Positions 15,471 through 26,016 of a stretch of DNA of 64,000 nt are shown here, piece after piece. Under the pieces are notes generated by a model that worked only from the letters and a program-made list of their open reading frames with translations, had not been told where the DNA came from and searched no databases. Position numbers and translations under genes: made by a program. Origin of the DNA: Zingiber officinale (lineage: Eukaryota; Streptophyta; Magnoliopsida; Zingiberales; Zingiberaceae); the NCBI RefSeq assembly GCF_018446385.1, contig NC_056001.1:10348672-10412671 (forward strand). Direction: 5' to 3'. Every line of letters begins with the position of its first letter. Position 1 is the first letter of the stretch.

Positions 15471-15699
15471 CTGGCCAACAGATCGACGGAATGAAAAGGA
15501 ACAAAAGAAGTGGGAAGAGGGAGCGAGAGATGGGATCAAAGGAAGAGGAGTGCTGATTTCGCCATGTCGAATTGTTCAAAATTGGGGAGATAGATTGGCT
15601 GGTTGCTTCATCGGTTGCTATCGATCGCCCCCAAATAAGGAAGACGAATTGTTTGTATGCCCCGTAAGGTCACGTCTCCGTCTACATCTCCGTCTCTAC

Positions 15700-15780
15700 C
15701 CTGGCCTTCCTTTCCTTTCCTTTCCCTTTTCCTTCCCCTTCCCCTTCCCTCCTCCTCCCCCTCCCCTTCCCCAGCCTTTT
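15700..15780. repeat. Polypyrimidine tract upstream of the ERF gene
   Basis: About 80 bp of almost pure C/T (CCTTT and CCCCTTCC units) on +, hence GA-rich on the ERF sense strand, 230-310 bp before its start. GA/CT repeats are common in plant promoters and can bind GAGA-type factors; whether this one acts is unknown. Confidence 0.6.
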
Positions 15781-15785
15781 CTCTT

Positions 15786-16082
15786 TCAGGATGATTTCTT
15801 TTATTTCCAATCACCTTCCTATAGGAAATGACCAACCTACCCTCGTTATAAATTGTGCAGTTTGTTGATCTAACAAAAAATGCTTAATTATTGACATACT
15901 AGTATAGTAATACAGGAAGGCCGATCTTTCATGTGGCGATAAGAAGGCGAAATGTTGGACTCTTGGGCTGGGCTTTGGGGACATCAACATCGAGTTACTA
16001 TCTCCGTTGGGGTTTTTAAGGTGAATCCGGCGACGAGCAATGGATCCGGTGGAAGTCGGTGCTCTTCGCACAACAGGCAATC
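15786..16082. other. Spacer, start of a possible gene fragment
   Basis: AT-rich sequence that turns GC-rich after about 15,945. From there to about 16,540 it resembles a plant first exon and intron start (possible donor AGGTAGGG at about 16,325), but I recognise no protein family. Confidence 0.35.
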
Positions 16083-16159
16083 CGGGCGACGGGCGACGGG
16101 CGACGGGCGACGGGCGACGGGCGACGGGCGACGGGCGACGGGCGACGGGCGACGGGCGA
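16083..16159. repeat. Heptamer minisatellite (GGGCGAC)n, 11 copies
   Basis: Eleven uninterrupted GGGCGAC units. Because 7 is prime to 3, every + frame reads the same seven-residue repeat (GRRATGD) and every minus frame reads VARRPSP. No frame contains a stop, so long open frames pass through it on both strands without being evidence for a gene. Confidence 0.95.
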
Positions 16160-16676
16160 GTGTGATAGAAGAGGATCACGACGGTGATTGTTCAGCCATC
16201 TGCACCGTCTGCGAGAGTTGAACGGGCGACGACAGCTCTGGATGTTGGGCGTCGATATATTCTAGCCAGCGACGTTCGGCGATCGAGTCGTGGGTCAACG
16301 TCAGACTGTGAATACAGCTGTAGAGGTAGGGTTCTTGCCTTAATTTGTTTTCTTGGGTTCATAGCTTTCGTGATCCTTTGGGCGAGCCGTTGTGGCTTCT
16401 GCTGGCGTTTTCTGATCCGAGGGTTTGGATCACTTGATCTCGATGAGTCTATTTCTATTTGTGGTTATTCAAAAATAAACTTTTTGGTTGTCATCGATTG
16501 TGTTTGCGATGTCCTATCGGATAGGTTGAATTGAATCCTTCTCGTTTTTTTTTTTAAAAAAAAAATTACAGCTTGGAAAAGTAGATAAATGAAAGAGCAG
16601 AGCCTCTTATATTTACCAATCAAATTAACATTATACAGAATTAAAATAAAGAAAGAAGGAAGAATCTTAACTTAAT
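16160..16676. other. GC-rich unrecognised stretch and TBL 3' flank
   Basis: Moderate-GC sequence up to about 16,520 with an open + frame of about 116 codons and no recognised domain. It could be an orphan exon or gene fragment. A T11-A12 palindrome lies near 16,541-16,565, after which the 3' UTR of the minus-strand TBL gene begins. Confidence 0.35.
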
Positions 16677-18109
16677 CTATTTGATTGTGGACTTCCTGAG
16701 GCCCCACGACCTCCTTCCTGCGGCGGCTCCCCGTCCGCCCTCATTCTTCAGCATCTGAAGCAAGAAATCATTCCACGTGTCGATGGGCCCCGGCAGGCAC
16801 CAGTGGACGCAGTCGTTGTACAGCGTCACGTTCTCCCCCGCCTGGTGGCCGTACCGGCTTGGGTGGCCGTCCGGCCTCAGCAGCGTCGCGTCGGTGGTGT
16901 CCAGCAGCCGGAACTGCGCCCGCCCCGCCCTCGTGGCCTCCGCGTACTCCTCCAGCTGCGTCATGTACATCTCCAGGCTATAGCCGTCCAGCCTCGTCTC
17001 GTTGCTCCGGAACGGCCGCTGGCGCACGCAGTTTCCGCCCTTGTTCCACTCCCCGTTCTCGAAGTGCGACGGCGCGAAGGTGCGCAGGAATACGAGGCCC
17101 CTGAAATTTCCGGCTTCGGCGAGGTCGTTGAGGACCCGGAAGGCCAGCCTGAATGCTCGCCGGTAGCTGTAGTGCATGGTGAGGTCGGTGACGTTGGGGT
17201 CGAGGCAGTAGTGGCAGCCGACGAAGTTGCGGCTCTCGTAGAACATGCTCGGCCGGAGGAACCAGTGGCCGGCTGAGATGATCACGTAGTCGAACCCGCT
17301 CAACTGCGTCGTCCAGTTAGTGTCCGGTTCGTCTAGGTAGAGATTGAAGAGCCCTGTCCGCGTTGGCCCGTTCGCGTTCGCCTCTTCTGACCGCACCAAG
17401 AACGGCGACCAGAAGCTGGCGATGGTGAAGTTGTGCGTGGGGAAATGGTAGCGCTTGAACCTATCGTCCTTCGTCGGCGACGCATCCACAGAGTAAGTTA
17501 CCTGTATCTTACCGAATTTAGCATCATTTTTTTTTACATAATTTCTATTTAATCCGGTAAGGAAATACATTTAATTACCCTGAGAAGGAAGCAGATGAGG
17601 GATTGCATTTGGTTTCTGCCGACAGAGTCGCCGACGAAGGCCAGGGACTTGCCGCGGACGAGCTCCAGGAACTGGCCGGGGTTGAAGACGGGGAGGTCGC
17701 AGTCGTTGGGCTTCCACTTCCACTTCATAAACTCGTTGTCCGGTCTTCCAAACTTCATGCAGTTCTGGTGGTCATGGATTGCCCAGCAGCTCTCGTTGGT
17801 GTAGTAGGGAGCGCTGGGGTTGGGCACCCATTCCCCTCGAAAGATATCGCATCTCGACGACGGATATCTCTTCCCCACCAGTCTAATAGCACTCGAACGG
17901 GAGGACGAAGACGAAGCCGTTGGGGGAGAGGATAAATCCGACGAAGTGGATGCGAGCGAAGTGGCGAGCAACGGGAAGAGGTACAGAGGAATGATGGTGA
18001 GGAGTACCAAGGAGAAGGTAAGGAGCAGGACAATCCTTGGGGTGTTCGGAAGGCTTGCAATTTTGCTTCCTGCAGTTTGGAGCTCTGAGGTAGGAGGCTT
18101 TGAATTCAT
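16677..18109 (-). CDS. TRICHOME BIREFRINGENCE-LIKE (TBL, DUF231) polysaccharide O-acetyltransferase, two exons
   Basis: Exons 18,109-17,579 and 17,501-16,677 (GT/AG, phase 0) give 451 residues. It begins [11 protein letters not shown], has one membrane segment at about residues 25-50 ([20 protein letters not shown]) for a Golgi type II topology, then a Ser-rich stem. The TBL domain follows: [17 protein letters not shown] (from 88), the esterase GDS in [10 protein letters not shown] (160-162), [36 protein letters not shown], and the DxxH motif in [16 protein letters not shown] (about 407-410). Ser of GDS plus Asp/His of DxxH form the catalytic triad in the family. The sequence is closest, from memory, to the TBL19-TBL27 group that acetylates xyloglucan or related hemicellulose. 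Upstream ATGs at 18,205 and 18,169 add nothing family-like, so 18,109 is preferred. Confidence 0.9.
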
Positions 18110-19560
18110 GGTGTGGTGTACAAGAACACAATTAGGTGCAACAAACTTGTGCACTACATTTGAACACATATATTGACCCTCCCTCAGCTTGCAAATTATT
18201 TGCAAGAAGAATTAAATATAAAATAAAGATGCTGCTGGTGGAAGGTTAAAGTCATGAAGTTGCCAAAGCACCTACTCGTTTCATTCCACAATCTCAAAGA
18301 GGAAAAACTACACAAGAAGTAGACTTTACTCTCCTTGAAGTATATACAAAGGAAATTTAAAACAATATATATTGCACTCCATGTAAAGATTTCAACTCTA
18401 CTACCTTGAAGTTGGAAAGTTCTGCATGCAGTAATTAATCATCCAAAATTCCACGTCCGTGGTGGCAATTCTTTTTTTATTCATTTATTCAATCCCCAAG
18501 CACAAATACTAGCTAAAAGCTACAACTTGCAAATAAACAATAATATTAATCCCATTAGGTTATGCTAATTGCAAGCCTTCTTCTAATTATTGAGCTAACT
18601 ACCTATATAATGAAACAATTTCTGAAGAATCTTGCATAACGCATGCAATTTAATCATGGAACTTCTCTATTCACGCTTTGTTTGAAAAATGAATTGAAGT
18701 TTTTTAATAATAAAATTAAATTAGTCAAAAAAAAAAAGTAATTCAAACCAGGTGCTTTATAATTCTTAAATAACACTGTCTGTTGAAAAAACAATGCAGG
18801 AGGATTATGCAGCTGCTGCCGACAGTTCTCAGTGATATAATACTTTGTGTCAATCAGTGATATTAGACAGGTAAGCGGTTCATATCACCTGTGTTTGGTG
18901 CACCAGCTAGCATCAATCCATCACCACCGTCAATTTTATGGGATATAATTAATTATATTACAAGGAGATAAAACAAAAAAAATGATGAGAGAGCTGGTGA
19001 CAATGAGCTCTGAACGGAACAATAATGCCTCGTGCTGTTAGTTGCTGCATGGATTAGACTAATTCTAACAACTCATAGTTCATAACTATAAGCAATATAA
19101 TTCGTGTGTTAGAAGATATTAGAGATAATTTGTTAAAAAATTAAAATTTAAATATATTCTATCATATTATTCTATTTAATTCTCTCACGCTAATTTATGA
19201 GTTTTACTTAATTGCTCTGTATTATGTGTACCCTTTTAGCATGTGCACTATTCACTTTGTATATGCATATGTAGTGTCAACGCGCCCGGGTAGAATGTGA
19301 TTGAGATAGTACACCATAATTTTATAAATTTTTTCTTCAAATCTGACCACGTAACCACGTTGAAATAAATTAGGATGAACATTTAATATTACCAAAATAT
19401 TTAAAAAATATTATTATTAAAAATAGGTAAAACAGAGCATTTTATTAAAAACATTTGATTTATTTTTAGACAACATTTAGTTTAAAAACTAGATTGCCCC
19501 CTTACACTGCCAGGTAACTAGCTAACATGAGAGCTTTTCAAGCACAAGGAATTACAAAAT
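18110..19560. other. AT-rich intergenic between TBL and dehydrin
   Basis: TBL promoter region on the left and the dehydrin 3' UTR near 19,560 on the right. I see no coding sequence, RNA or clear transposon. Short A/T runs only. Confidence 0.5.
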
Positions 19561-20019
19561 CTAGTAGTCTTTATGGGTGCCAGGCAACTTCTCCTTGATC
19601 TTCTCCATGAATCCCTTCTTCTCGTGCTCGTGCTCGTACTCTCCGTCCTGCCTCGCCTTCTGTTCTTCACTCTTGTGAGCACCCGGTAACTTCTCTTTGA
19701 TCTTCTCCTTTAGTGCCTTCTTCTTCTTCCGCCTCCCGCCCATCCCATCATCCTCAGACTGCATGCGTATTGTTCGTAAATCCATGTCAAAAGCTCCTAC
19801 ACATTAATCTTCAGAATTAATTATCTAAAATGTACTTACTGAGCTGGAGCTTGAACTGCCGGAGCGGTGGAGGATTCCCGTGATTCCGGCGCTCTGGTGG
19901 TGCTTCTCCTCGCCGGCGCTGACGCCGCCGTAGCCTTGGCTGACGGGGGTGCGGATGGGGTTGCCGTATGCGTCCGTCTGCGGAATCATGTCATTGTGCT
20001 CCTCCCTCTTGTATTCCAT
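19561..20019 (-). CDS. Dehydrin, YSK2 type (group 2 LEA), two exons
   Basis: Exons 20,019-19,840 and 19,758-19,561 (donor GTAAGT, acceptor GCAG, phase 0) give 125 residues. In order: Y-segment TDAYGNP (15-21); Ser run ending exon 1 and continuing into exon 2 as SEDDGMGG, the S-segment with CK2 sites (55-68); basic RRKKKK (69-74), a possible nuclear signal; first K-segment [15 protein letters not shown] (75-89); an acidic/His linker with HEHEKK; second K-segment [17 protein letters not shown] (107-123). K-segments form amphipathic helices on membranes and proteins during dehydration; YSK2 dehydrins are usually ABA- and drought-induced. The intron inside the S-segment is the classic position. 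Two ABRE-like cores lie 120-150 bp upstream of the start. Length is at the short end but complete. Confidence 0.92.
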
Positions 20020-20137
20020 TGCTGATATGATCGACCTTCCCAGCTTCGTCGTTATTCCGGCGAAAGTTGCTTTTGCGGAGATGATAATTAAGGATATAAA
20101 TAGATCGGTGATGTCCGGTGACTCATCGCCGTTGTCG

Positions 20138-20170
20138 CTACGTGGAAGGTTGCCCGCTGGCACACGTGTG
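20138..20170 (-). promoter_or_regulatory. ABRE-like sites upstream of the dehydrin gene
   Basis: CACACGTGTG (20,161-20,170), a palindromic G-box/ABRE, and TACGTGGA (20,139-20,146) sit about 120-150 bp before the dehydrin start. Two ACGT cores about 20 bp apart are the usual arrangement for bZIP (ABF/AREB) control of dehydrins. A TATTTATA-like element lies at about 20,095-20,102 on the gene's strand. Confidence 0.55.
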
Positions 20171-20349
20171 ATGTGGAGGTGGTGCGACGTCGTCGAGCTG
20201 CATGGGCGACACATGTGGCGGGTGGATGGTGAATATGCATGCAGGAAATCGTATTAAACTCGGTTGATATCGGGGAAAAAAATCATCGCTCATTTTTTAT
20301 TATTTAACGTAATAAAAATTATAATTAAATTATCTTTTATTAGAAGTTC

Positions 20350-22620
20350 TAACGAAGTTAATGTTGGTGTAATTATTCTCAGTAAGATAGATGAGTTTAA
20401 TTAATTTGAGTTAGGGTAAGTGTAAGTTATGATATTTGATTATATGGAGGAGAGAAGTTAAGTAAATTAGAGGAGAATCAGATATTTATCTAAGTAAGAA
20501 TTAATTGGAAATTAGATAATGTAAAATTTTAACTAGAAGTTAATTAGAGAATGAAAATTCTAACTGGAGGTTAGATAATGGAACTTTTAACTGAAGGTTA
20601 GGAAATGAAAAGTCCTAACAAGATTAGGCAGTAAAGACATAATTAAGAATTAGATAATGAAAGTCTTAGCGGAATTAATAGTGAAAATTTAGTTGGGAAT
20701 TAGATAAGGGAAGTCCTAGCGAGGCTAGGTAATAAAGATCCAGTTAAGAATTAAACAATGAAAGTCCTACTGGGACTAGACAGTTAAACCTAGTTGAGAA
20801 TTAAATAATGAAAGTTCTAATTATGCTAGGTAATGGAAAAGTTTAAGCGGGTGAAAGATTGATCGGACATTTTATGATATGAAATCCTAGCGAGGCTAGG
20901 CAATGAGAAAGTCCAAGTAAGTCAAAGGACACTTGATGAGGAAGTCCTGGCAGGTCAGTCAAGGTTAACCAGATGCAAAGCAATAAAAAATCCTAACAGC
21001 TCAAAATTAATGGATATTGGACAAGGGAACCCTACACTTGGATCAAGGGAGTTAGGGTGGGGCAATTATATTGATTAAGGTAAGTAATCGATTGGGAAGC
21101 TCTTCGCGAAAGCACAATAAGGATCTGAATCAATTGATCAATAGATTAAGATAATCAATTGGAGTGTACACGAGAGCATAAAAAGTGCTAGGATCAATTG
21201 GCTAATAGATTCTACACATCAATCAATTAAGGTAATCGATTGGAGAGGTTTTTCCTAAATAAACAGAAGGTTGCTGAATCAATTGGGTTAATCGATTCAG
21301 CATGGGTTAATCGATTAATGTTGGTGCAATTGACTTCTAGGGTTTTGATAGTTATTTAGCAATATGTTTATTAGAGTCTAGTCAGGTTAAGGTTGATCGA
21401 ATGACTAGAAAAGGGGTGAGAAATCTTGGAGAAGTGAACTCCAAGAAATGTGAAAGTCCTTATAAGTGAAGTTGGGTCCTAGTAACTGAAGCTAGATGAT
21501 AAAAGTCCTAGTAAGTAAAACTAGAACATAATGAGTGAAACTAAATGGTAAAATCTTAGTGAGTGAAGTTAGACAATGTAAAACTTTAAATAATGAGAAG
21601 TCTTAGAAAAGTAAACTTCAAGCAAAAAAAGTTAATCGAACTAGCGGATTTTGATAAACCTAAGTATAGTTTTACCAATACTATTTTGCATTGTTATTCT
21701 TATTGTTGTACTAATTTAGTATTGCATAAAAATCTTAATGGATCAAGCAATCAGACAATAAGCAAAAAAAGTCCAAACAAGTTTGAAGGACTAGATGTTT
21801 AGCAGGTGAGTTAAGGTAAACTCCTAGAGAAAATATAGTAAGGTCGTGTCCTAGTAGAGATAAATCTTAAGCGCTGGTCTAACTGAAGAAATCAAGAGAT
21901 TTCTAAGTTGAGATCAAGACAGTCATTACTGTCATACTCATGCATCAATATTTATTGTGTTTACTTTATTTTGTAAATTAAATATATATTATCTGTGCTA
22001 ATACTATTTTATAGGAATTGAGTAGTTCCGTCGACGGATCAAGGATTTTAGAGATCAACAAGATCCAGTGAAAAGGAAAGAGAGGTTCAGTCAGTCAACA
22101 GAACAACATGATTTCTAGGATTGGACGGAACAGATAAGATCAAACAAGGAAAGACACAGGATTCAGTCGACAGATAACTTTGATCAGTCAATGGAACAAC
22201 GTGATTTCTATGATCGAACAAATTGGATCAAAGCAAACAAGGAAGCACGTGGATTAGTCAACGGATAGGATGATCAGTCGACGGAACATTGCCTATAAAA
22301 AATGACCTCGAGTTCCGAGCCTAGAAGACTTACTCATTGCTTTATTTGTTACTACTGCTTCAGATCGTGCAAGTTCTGCTACTTTTATGCTAAAGTCTAC
22401 TCCGACAAGAAAGCTCTGATTTCCAATTCTTTGACTTGTCGGTAAAGTATTATTGTACTTATTTTATTAAGGAGAGATGTAAAGGTTGTTATACTCTCCT
22501 TCATTTGTATTCGATTTTTCCTTGCGAAGTTTTGAAGAAGATTTTTAGTGAATTACTCAATTGATACGATCCAAGAGATCATGAGTTTTGGAGTAGGAGT
22601 CAACTGGGCTCCGAACTAAA
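20350..22620 (+). mobile_element. Fossil LTR-like repeat block with degenerate purine-rich repeats
   Basis: Two sites begin with an LTR-like TGTTGGTG(T/C)AATT (20,361 and 21,319). Between them and up to about 21,580 run degenerate units of roughly 45-60 bp built around GAAAGTCCTAG, AATTAGATAATG and GAGGCTAGG. A later part has TCGACGGATCAAGG and GTCGACGGAAC, then GAGTAGGAGTCAACTGGGCTCCGAAC near the end. These are traits I associate with long-LTR Copia (SIRE-like) elements of monocots. No coding domain survives. It looks old and broken; the borders and family are tentative. Confidence 0.4.
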
Positions 22621-23083
22621 AAAAAAAGATTTGTCTTTTCACGTCTTGAATTTTCCAAAAGGTTTTGTTAAAGAAAAGAAAAGCTTTTAAGCGATGAGAT
22701 TCCCCCCCCCCCCCCCCCCCCTCCTCTCTCTTTCTCAACGACCCTACAATTAGGAGTATTTTTTTCGCGAGAAAATAAGCTTTAGAATTGATTGGGTTAA
22801 TCAATTAAAAGTTGGTAATCGATTAGTATAACTCACTAATCGATTAGATAAGCGAAAAAGAGTTGTTCTGCAAGTGTTTGAACGGTCGTCTAACGTGACA
22901 ATCGATTAGGAGTAAGTCTAATCGAATAAGATACATAGAGGTAACTCTAGAAAAGAGTTTTCAAGAAGATTTGAAGCATAATTGTTCATGTTGATTCTTG
23001 AGATTTGGGTGTCAAGCGTTGTTGTACTTTTCAAGCATCAAGAGGCTAATCAAAGCAAGAGTAAGTAAAACAAGGTTCATTGT
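22621..23083. other. AT-rich spacer with a 20-base C run
   Basis: A run of 20 C at 22,702-22,721 is followed by a CT stretch. Further on, short ATCGATTAG-type motifs recur as in the preceding block (22,790-22,930), so this probably belongs to the same decayed element. No gene is seen. Confidence 0.5.
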
Positions 23084-23098
23084 TGTAAAGTCATTTTT

Positions 23099-23696
23099 TC
23101 CCCCGGAGCTATGGTGCAGCAATAAGGGTGCTTAGTAGGGGTGAGCAGTCAACCCGCCAAACCGACCAACCCGCTTATACCAACCCGAACCGAACCGAAA
23201 AAAAATAATCCGCCGGATATAGGGCCGGATGTACTGCTTAGTAATCTCCCAAGCACCCACGATTCAATTCCCAACAATGACGTATTTACAGAGATTTTTC
23301 CTCTAAATAGGACTTGCAACTAAGGGATGCTGGGCTTCTGGGCCGCCTGCTGTAAGTGCTTCCTGATTTTTCTAGGTTGCCGGTGAAAAACTTGTGGGAC
23401 CGGACTGGTCACCCCAGACTCGACGTTACCCAGCCTGGTTAATCATTTTGTCCCTAGGGCTATAGTGCAGTAGTAAGGGTGCTCAGTTGTCTCCCAGACA
23501 CTCACGGTTCGATTCTCAACTATGGTGTTTTTATAAAGATTTTTCCTCCAAATAAAACTTGCAACTAAGGGATACTGGGCTTCTAGGCCACCCGCCGCAA
23601 GTGCTTCCCGATTTACCTTAGTGGCCAGTAAGAAATTTTCGGGGGATCAGGTCAATAACCCCAGACTCGATATTACCTGGCCTAGTTAATCATTAT
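23099..23696 (+). mobile_element. Two-unit tRNA-derived SINE insertion
   Basis: Two related units, about 23,101-23,440 (including a 98-bp insert) and about 23,451-23,696. Each has a pol III A-box-like ATGGTGCAGCAATAAGGGTG or ATAGTGCAGTAGTAAGGGTG and a B box (CGGTTCGATTC in unit 2, degenerate in unit 1). A shared body follows: AACTAAGGGAT(A/G)CTGGGCTTCT, AAGTGCTTCC, CCCCAGACTCGA and CCTAGTTAATCATT. Direct repeats TGTAAAGT(C/T)ATTTTT (23,084-23,098 and 23,697-23,711) flank the pair, not each unit. The plant SINE family is not named. Confidence 0.7.
23138..23235. mobile_element. Small hAT-like insertion inside SINE unit 1
   Basis: 98 bp flanked by a perfect 8-bp duplication GCTTAGTA (23,130-23,137 and 23,236-23,243), the length made by hAT transposases. 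It starts GGGGTGAGCA, a common plant hAT-MITE terminus, and carries AACCCGAACCGAACCG. The right end does not clearly mirror the left, so it may be internally deleted. Confidence 0.6.
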
Positions 23697-23959
23697 TGTA
23701 AAGTTATTTTTAATTTATTGTGTAATCTTATTTATGTTTGTTGTTTGTATTCTTATATTTGTACTTGTATCAGACTTCTCCATATCTAAGAAGGGGGTTT
23801 TATAGTAGAGATATACGTGAAAAATGAATATCTGAATTAATTATTTCAAAGAGATAGATACCAAATAAAATTGATCATCTGAATTGATGCGGCAATATAG
23901 GAAGACCCACTTAGCACGGGATCAACTATCAAGGTAACGATCAAAGTCAAGGTGGTCAA

Positions 23960-25190
23960 CGCCAAGGTGTTAAAGGGCCGAATGGAGGACAATTGCAATG
24001 GCCAGTCAGGACATTTAATGTCCGACCGGCGGTAGACATGTCCTAACGGACCACCCGTCCAGCTCAAGGATAATATGATAAAATAATCCGACCTTCAGTA
24101 TGGAGCAACGAGATGCTGAGGAGAGCGGATAGCTTGTACGAACGGGGGAGGTCATGTTACTACACAGTCACCGTAAGGAAGAGCAATTGAGACCGATAGA
24201 GTGAAGGAGTCCTGGCTGAGTGGCTACCCCACTCGGCCAAGCAGCGGGACCTGACCATGGACAGAGCACAGGAGTCCCGGCTAAGCGGCTACCTTGCTTG
24301 CCCAAGCAACGGGACTACTGTAATATCTCTCAACATCCTTTTGGGAAATAGTGTCGCTGACACGAGGCATGGTCGATAGGCGGATCGTACGGTGAAAGTT
24401 TCTACTGTCTTATCAGGGATATGTATACCCTGTTAAGGTATGATGTCAGAGGTACTTTCCTAACAGATCCCTTCATAGGACATATTGGAGAATGTGTCCA
24501 TGCCTCGAGAAACGTGCATGTTGCCGACCAGAACTCTCTATAAAGGGGGTCCTTCACCGGTGAAGGTACGCAAAATTCATTGTTTGCTCTATAGTTACTG
24601 TTGCTCCACTTTCTTCCACTATTCTGGTGACTGACTTGAGCGTCGAAGGGCCAACGTCAGGACCTCTTCCCTAGCTCAGCACTGACGTTACTTGTTTTGC
24701 AGAATGGAGCGAGGTCTATAGTCGGTCTGCGAAGCCGTCACATCCCCAGCTTTCCACCTTCCCGTTTTTAGACAAGATTATTTTGGCGCCGTCTGTCGAG
24801 TATGCCTTGTGTCAGCGGCACTATCTCTCAAAAGGATGTCAAGAGATACTACAGTGGTCCCATTGCTTGACCGTGCGAGGTAGCCGCTCGGTCAGGACTC
24901 CTCCGCTCCGTCCATGGCCAGGTCCCGCTGCTTGGCCGAGCGGCATCGGTCGGGACTCCTCCGCTCTGTCGGCCTCAGTTGCTCTTCCCTACGGTGACTT
25001 TGTAGTAACATGCTCTCCCCCGTTCAGACAAGCTATCCGATCTCCTCAGCGTCCTGCAACTCCACACTGAATGTCGGATTATTTTATCATATTATCTCCG
25101 AACTGGATGGGTGGCCTACTTAGACATGTCACGCGTTGATCGAGCACTGAATGCCCTGATCGACTATTATAATTATCCTTTGTTTGACCT
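23960..25190. mobile_element. Inverted LTR-like fossil structure (probable Gypsy)
   Basis: Left arm about 23,960-24,383 and right arm about 24,787-25,190 are inverted copies (e.g. GAGGAGAGCGGATAGCTTGT on the left against its imperfect complement on the right). About 400 bp lies between them. The spacer has a TATAAAG (about 24,541) and runs into TTTTGGCGCCGTCTGT (24,780-24,795), which resembles the primer-binding region that follows the 5' LTR in plant Gypsy elements. No coding part remains. I read it as a broken LTR element whose LTR front was duplicated in reverse right after the primer-binding site. Confidence 0.6.
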
Positions 25191-26016
25191 TTTGATATCT
25201 TAATATTAATCATCTTAATTTTAATCTCCATTTTAACAGTTGATCCGTGTCAAATGAAGCTCCCTATATCACCGTATCATGAATATTATAAAGTCTTCAC
25301 TCAAATCTTCGTATTCATCCCTCTAACTCTATACGTGTCCTAGCAGTTAATTTTAGTTCCCGTAAAAAAAAAGCATGGATAACGTCAACTCTAACCAAAT
25401 AATAGCTAACTCTTCGTATTCTTCCCGTTATTTAATTTATATTATATTTATAATGGATATACTGCATGTAATTCATCCCAACTTAATTTATAAATTGTGA
25501 ATTCTTCTATGTAGATGGATATATACTCCATTCAACTCATCCAATTACAAGGCTACAAATAAATTCGAAATTCTTTGACATAAGAACTCTCAGCACACTT
25601 GGCCACCAGTAGCAGCACACATTGACACATTCTCTCTTGTTTTTTCAACGGAGGGCCAGTAGCAGCGTAACGTTTCAAACACTAGCAACGTGCATAGCCA
25701 GCAACCTTTCTAAATTGCATGAAACTAAGGCAATTAGATCTGTAAGAGACCTTCACATGTGGTAACCAAAGATACCCAGTAAATTACAAAGCATAACAAA
25801 GTTCAGTCATACAAGCATTTTTGTTATTGCATGAAGTTCCAAACCAGATAAATATAGCGCACATAAATATTTACAAGTCAGACTTTGGAACGATTCTCAT
25901 AACAGGAAACCAGCCAACAAAATAATATTAGCTTGTATAACTTGGAAGGAAGCCAAATTAATATTGGCTTTATGACTTGGAAGGAACCCTACAACCTGCT
26001 CCGAAACAAGCATTGA
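25191..26016. other. Intergenic and MPK 3' UTR
   Basis: AT-rich. The last 250-300 bases are probably the 3' UTR of the minus-strand MAP kinase gene. No coding or repeat structure is seen apart from a short direct repeat of CTTGGAAGGAA near 25,940-25,985. Confidence 0.5.

Noticed and set aside
14906-15494. Several + strand frames over the ERF gene
   Set aside because: They are GC-rich shadows of the minus-strand AP2/ERF coding sequence.
16083-16159. CRISPR-like or satellite array
   Set aside because: The units are 7 bp without spacers; this is a simple minisatellite. No CRISPR array is present anywhere in the window.
15952-16221. Repeat-protein gene with RRATGDG units
   Set aside because: The open frame is forced by the stop-free heptamer repeat; no conserved sequence flanks it.
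24783-25070. 95-codon open frame on + inside the inverted LTR-like structure
   Set aside because: It lies in the inverted arm of the LTR-like fossil and has no protein resemblance.
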